Positions 21,300-22,875 of a stretch of DNA of 22,875 nucleotides are shown here, piece after piece. This stretch comes from a virus, in the IMG/VR virus record IMGVR_UViG_3300001097_001787, positions 1 through 22,875 of that record. One strand, written 5' to 3'. Numbering within the stretch: the first letter of the stretch is position 1; every line of letters begins with the position of its first letter. The notes beneath the pieces were generated by a model, which was given only the letters and a program-made list of their open reading frames with translations, searched no databases and was not told where the DNA came from. Position numbers and translations under genes: made by a program.

Positions 21300-22690
21300 A
21301 CCTGATTCGCGCCGTACACAATATGTATGAGCTTTTAACCTCAACCAAGATCGATCAGCTCTCCAAGAGCATCTGGTCGACCGTGGCCGCCGTTTTGTGG
21401 AGCCTCTTTCGAAACGGGTCGGGAGACTTCGAATCGGGCTTTATCGGAGAGGCGTGCAACCCCACCGCCGGCGGCGCCAGCCCGACGGTGACGCTTGCAC
21501 CCGGACTCGCCCTTTATTTCGACGCCACCGAGCCCGACCTATGGCGCGGCAAGGTCAAGCCGCTCTTTTTACGAGCGCCGCAAATCGTTGAATTCGACAT
21601 AAATAACGACGCATACGACCGCATCGACTCTGTTTTTATTCGCCCCAAAGAGACCGAGGAGGATGAGCAAGAGCGCTGGCTTTTCGACCCGATTCAGAAG
21701 GCTGAATATCGCTCAAACGAGCCGGGGCGTGTGCGATACGGATTTGAAACCATCGTGGTGAAAGGAACACCTAATGTTTCGCCGGCGGCGCCTGATACGC
21801 CTTCAGGCTGGCTAAGAGTCGCCGACGTGCGTCGCCCCTCGGGCCAGGTCAATGTCACCACGCCCGACATCACCGACTTGCGCACTATCATGACGCTCAC
21901 ACCGGGTAATGCGCGTCTTGATTGGTTGAATCTAAAAAAAGGCGCAGAAATCGATCTTGAGGATGGCGACGGAGGGTTTACCAGGCTTTTTCGCGGGGCC
22001 AACGGCTCGTTAAACCTCGTCACCAATCTAATGGGCGCGCTCCCCGACGGGATCATGAACCTTGGTACGCTCACCGCATATTCGCATCTGGCGGCCGATA
22101 CACTTCGCGGCGCTCTGGGCGATATCATCGAGATTCGAGATTCGTCCGGTGGAGAGGGTGGCCTGCGCACCAAGTCGATTGAGGCGTTCGACACAAGCGG
22201 AGTCTGGATTAAAGACAAGGTCCAACTATTTGACGGCGTTGATTTTCGGGCATTTATAAGCCTGAACGACCCGCTTCCGATGACCGTCCGGCTGTACACA
22301 GAGATGCTCTCGGGTGGCTTATGGGCCCCCTACAATGTACCATTCTTCATCTCTAAAATAACCAGCAATTATATCGACTCGGACACCGTAAAGAGCGACA
22401 AATTCATTGCTCCAAACGTCGCGGTAGCCGGCGGTGTCATCGACGGTGACGGTACCATCCTCGAGTCATTCGGTGTCGTTTTGGGAAGTAACACTAAAAC
22501 CACCACCGGTGCGTATGCGGTTGTGCTGGAATCCAGCGGGATAATACCGGTGGCCTCGCCTGGTGACAATACGCTCCAATATACGGTCCTCCCGTATATG
22601 GACCCGGGCGATGACAAGAAAACGAAATTTATCATTAACGACTCAACCGGGGCGCAAGCCGACTCGAAATTCACTTTTATTGTCTACTAA
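21296..22690 (+). CDS. Tail fibre / receptor-binding protein
   Basis: Of 464 residues, the first 200 form a baseplate-binding region of a type common in phage fibres: FESGFIGEACNPTAGG, then TVTLAPGLALYFDA, then YDRIDSVFIRPKE (107-119) and a 'KGTPNVSPAAPDTPSGWLRVADV'-like block (about 156-178) with DITDLR. The rest is beta-rich with long repeats of short strands, including SHLAADTLRGALGDIIEI, and a C-terminal domain with AVAGGVIDGDGTIL and SGIIPVASPGD. No chaperone or acetyltransferase signature is visible. The C-terminal third uses more A/T-ending codons than neighbours, consistent with a swapped receptor-binding end. It is made together with the gpI-like protein. Confidence 0.8.
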   Translation: MNLIRAVHNMYELLTSTKIDQLSKSIWSTVAAVLWSLFRNGSGDFESGFIGEACNPTAGGASPTVTLAPGLALYFDATEPDLWRGKVKPLFLRAPQIVEFDINNDAYDRIDSVFIRPKETEEDEQERWLFDPIQKAEYRSNEPGRVRYGFETIVVKGTPNVSPAAPDTPSGWLRVADVRRPSGQVNVTTPDITDLRTIMTLTPGNARLDWLNLKKGAEIDLEDGDGGFTRLFRGANGSLNLVTNLMGALPDGIMNLGTLTAYSHLAADTLRGALGDIIEIRDSSGGEGGLRTKSIEAFDTSGVWIKDKVQLFDGVDFRAFISLNDPLPMTVRLYTEMLSGGLWAPYNVPFFISKITSNYIDSDTVKSDKFIAPNVAVAGGVIDGDGTILESFGVVLGSNTKTTTGAYAVVLESSGIIPVASPGDNTLQYTVLPYMDPGDDKKTKFIINDSTGAQADSKFTFIVY

Positions 22691-22702
22691 AAGGAGGTCA
22701 CT

Positions 22703-22875
22703 ATGAGCAGACCAACACTCGCACAACTCGCGTATCTGAACGCCGGTCTGGGGCCGCAGTGGACCGCGCAACCGACCGTCTCCGCCCCGAACGGCCCACC
22801 TTCCTCACCGAGCGACGGCATTGCGACGCAAAACGCGGTGGTCGCGCTCCTGGGCGTGGATATGGCAGCACGCTC
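22703..22875 (+). CDS. Start of an unidentified protein (3' truncated by window edge)
   Basis: A strong ribosome site AAGGAGG (22691-22697) stands five bases before ATG 22703, and the frame stays open to the last base, giving 57 residues. The N-terminus reads MSRPTLAQLAYLNAGLGPQW, then a Pro/Ser-rich stretch and IATQNAVVALLGVDMAAR. Codons match the phage bias. I do not recognise it. Lying just after the fibre gene, it could be a fibre-associated protein, another fibre component or the first lysis gene. Confidence 0.75.
   Translation, partial: MSRPTLAQLAYLNAGLGPQWTAQPTVSAPNGPPSSPSDGIATQNAVVALLGVDMAAR

Noticed and set aside
1-22875. Gene transfer agent or tailocin instead of a phage
   Set aside because: A tailocin would lack terminase, portal and capsid. 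A gene transfer agent cannot be excluded strictly, but the intact motor, moron gene and contractile tail fit a phage better.
1-22875. tRNA genes, CRISPR arrays, insertion sequences and attachment sites
   Set aside because: I scanned for cloverleaf-like runs, spaced direct repeats, transposase motifs and flanking direct repeats and saw none that hold up by eye.

Overview
The window is the late structural (packaging, head and tail) module of a tailed phage or prophage with a contractile tail (myovirus morphology). Nearly everything from about 1.1 kb to the right edge is on the + strand, in tightly packed and often overlapping genes. DNA is GC-rich with strong G/C at third codon positions, and Shine-Dalgarno sites are conventional, so the host is probably a high-GC, Gram-negative-like bacterium. 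Nothing here names the species. No integrase, attachment site or bacterial flank is visible, so a prophage cannot be told from a free phage.

Layout. 1-252: C-terminal end of an unidentified gene. 300-998 (minus strand): an AT-richer accessory gene (moron) for a zinc-ribbon, two-helix membrane protein with a bacterial PH domain. 1144-1482: a small NUMOD4-like protein without an HNH nuclease. 1496-4926: small terminase, large terminase and SPP1 gp6-type portal. 4933-6354: SPP1 gp7/Mu gpF-type head morphogenesis protein, an out-of-frame coding-like tail, and a small unknown gene. 6449-9158: scaffold, a head protein with a duplicated beta domain (likely decoration) and a lambda gpE-like major capsid protein. 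9155-11363: unknown acidic protein, gpW-like, FII-like, HK97 gp10-like and tail-terminator-like connector genes. 11370-13311: tail sheath and tail tube. 13364-14472: tail assembly chaperone with a probable -1 programmed frameshift product. 14475-16418: tape measure. 16419-21299: baseplate genes (LysM hub protein, gpD-like hub, gpV-like spike, small unknown, gp25/gpW-like wedge, short gpJ-like, gpI-like). 21296-22690: tail fibre. 22703 to the edge: start of another gene.

The genes form an assembly line. Terminase pumps DNA through the portal into a capsid built on scaffold. Connector proteins close the head. Sheath and tube polymerise on a baseplate, with length set by the tape measure and its chaperones. 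The particle is mosaic: SPP1/lambda-like head with a Mu/P2-like contractile tail. Most junctions overlap by 1-4 bases. The exceptions carry hairpins and sit beside the genes expected to need high or separate expression (scaffold, decoration/capsid, sheath/tube, spike).

Points most worth a second look: the T TTT TTG slippery site and the internally duplicated tail chaperone upstream of it; a diverged copy of the sheath C-terminus between two near-identical palindromes; the MuF-type protein with an out-of-frame C-terminal tail and a possible immunity-like neighbour; the moron gene; and a perfect 28-base palindrome before the capsid gene. I found no RNA genes, CRISPR arrays, insertion sequences or complete novel multi-gene system.
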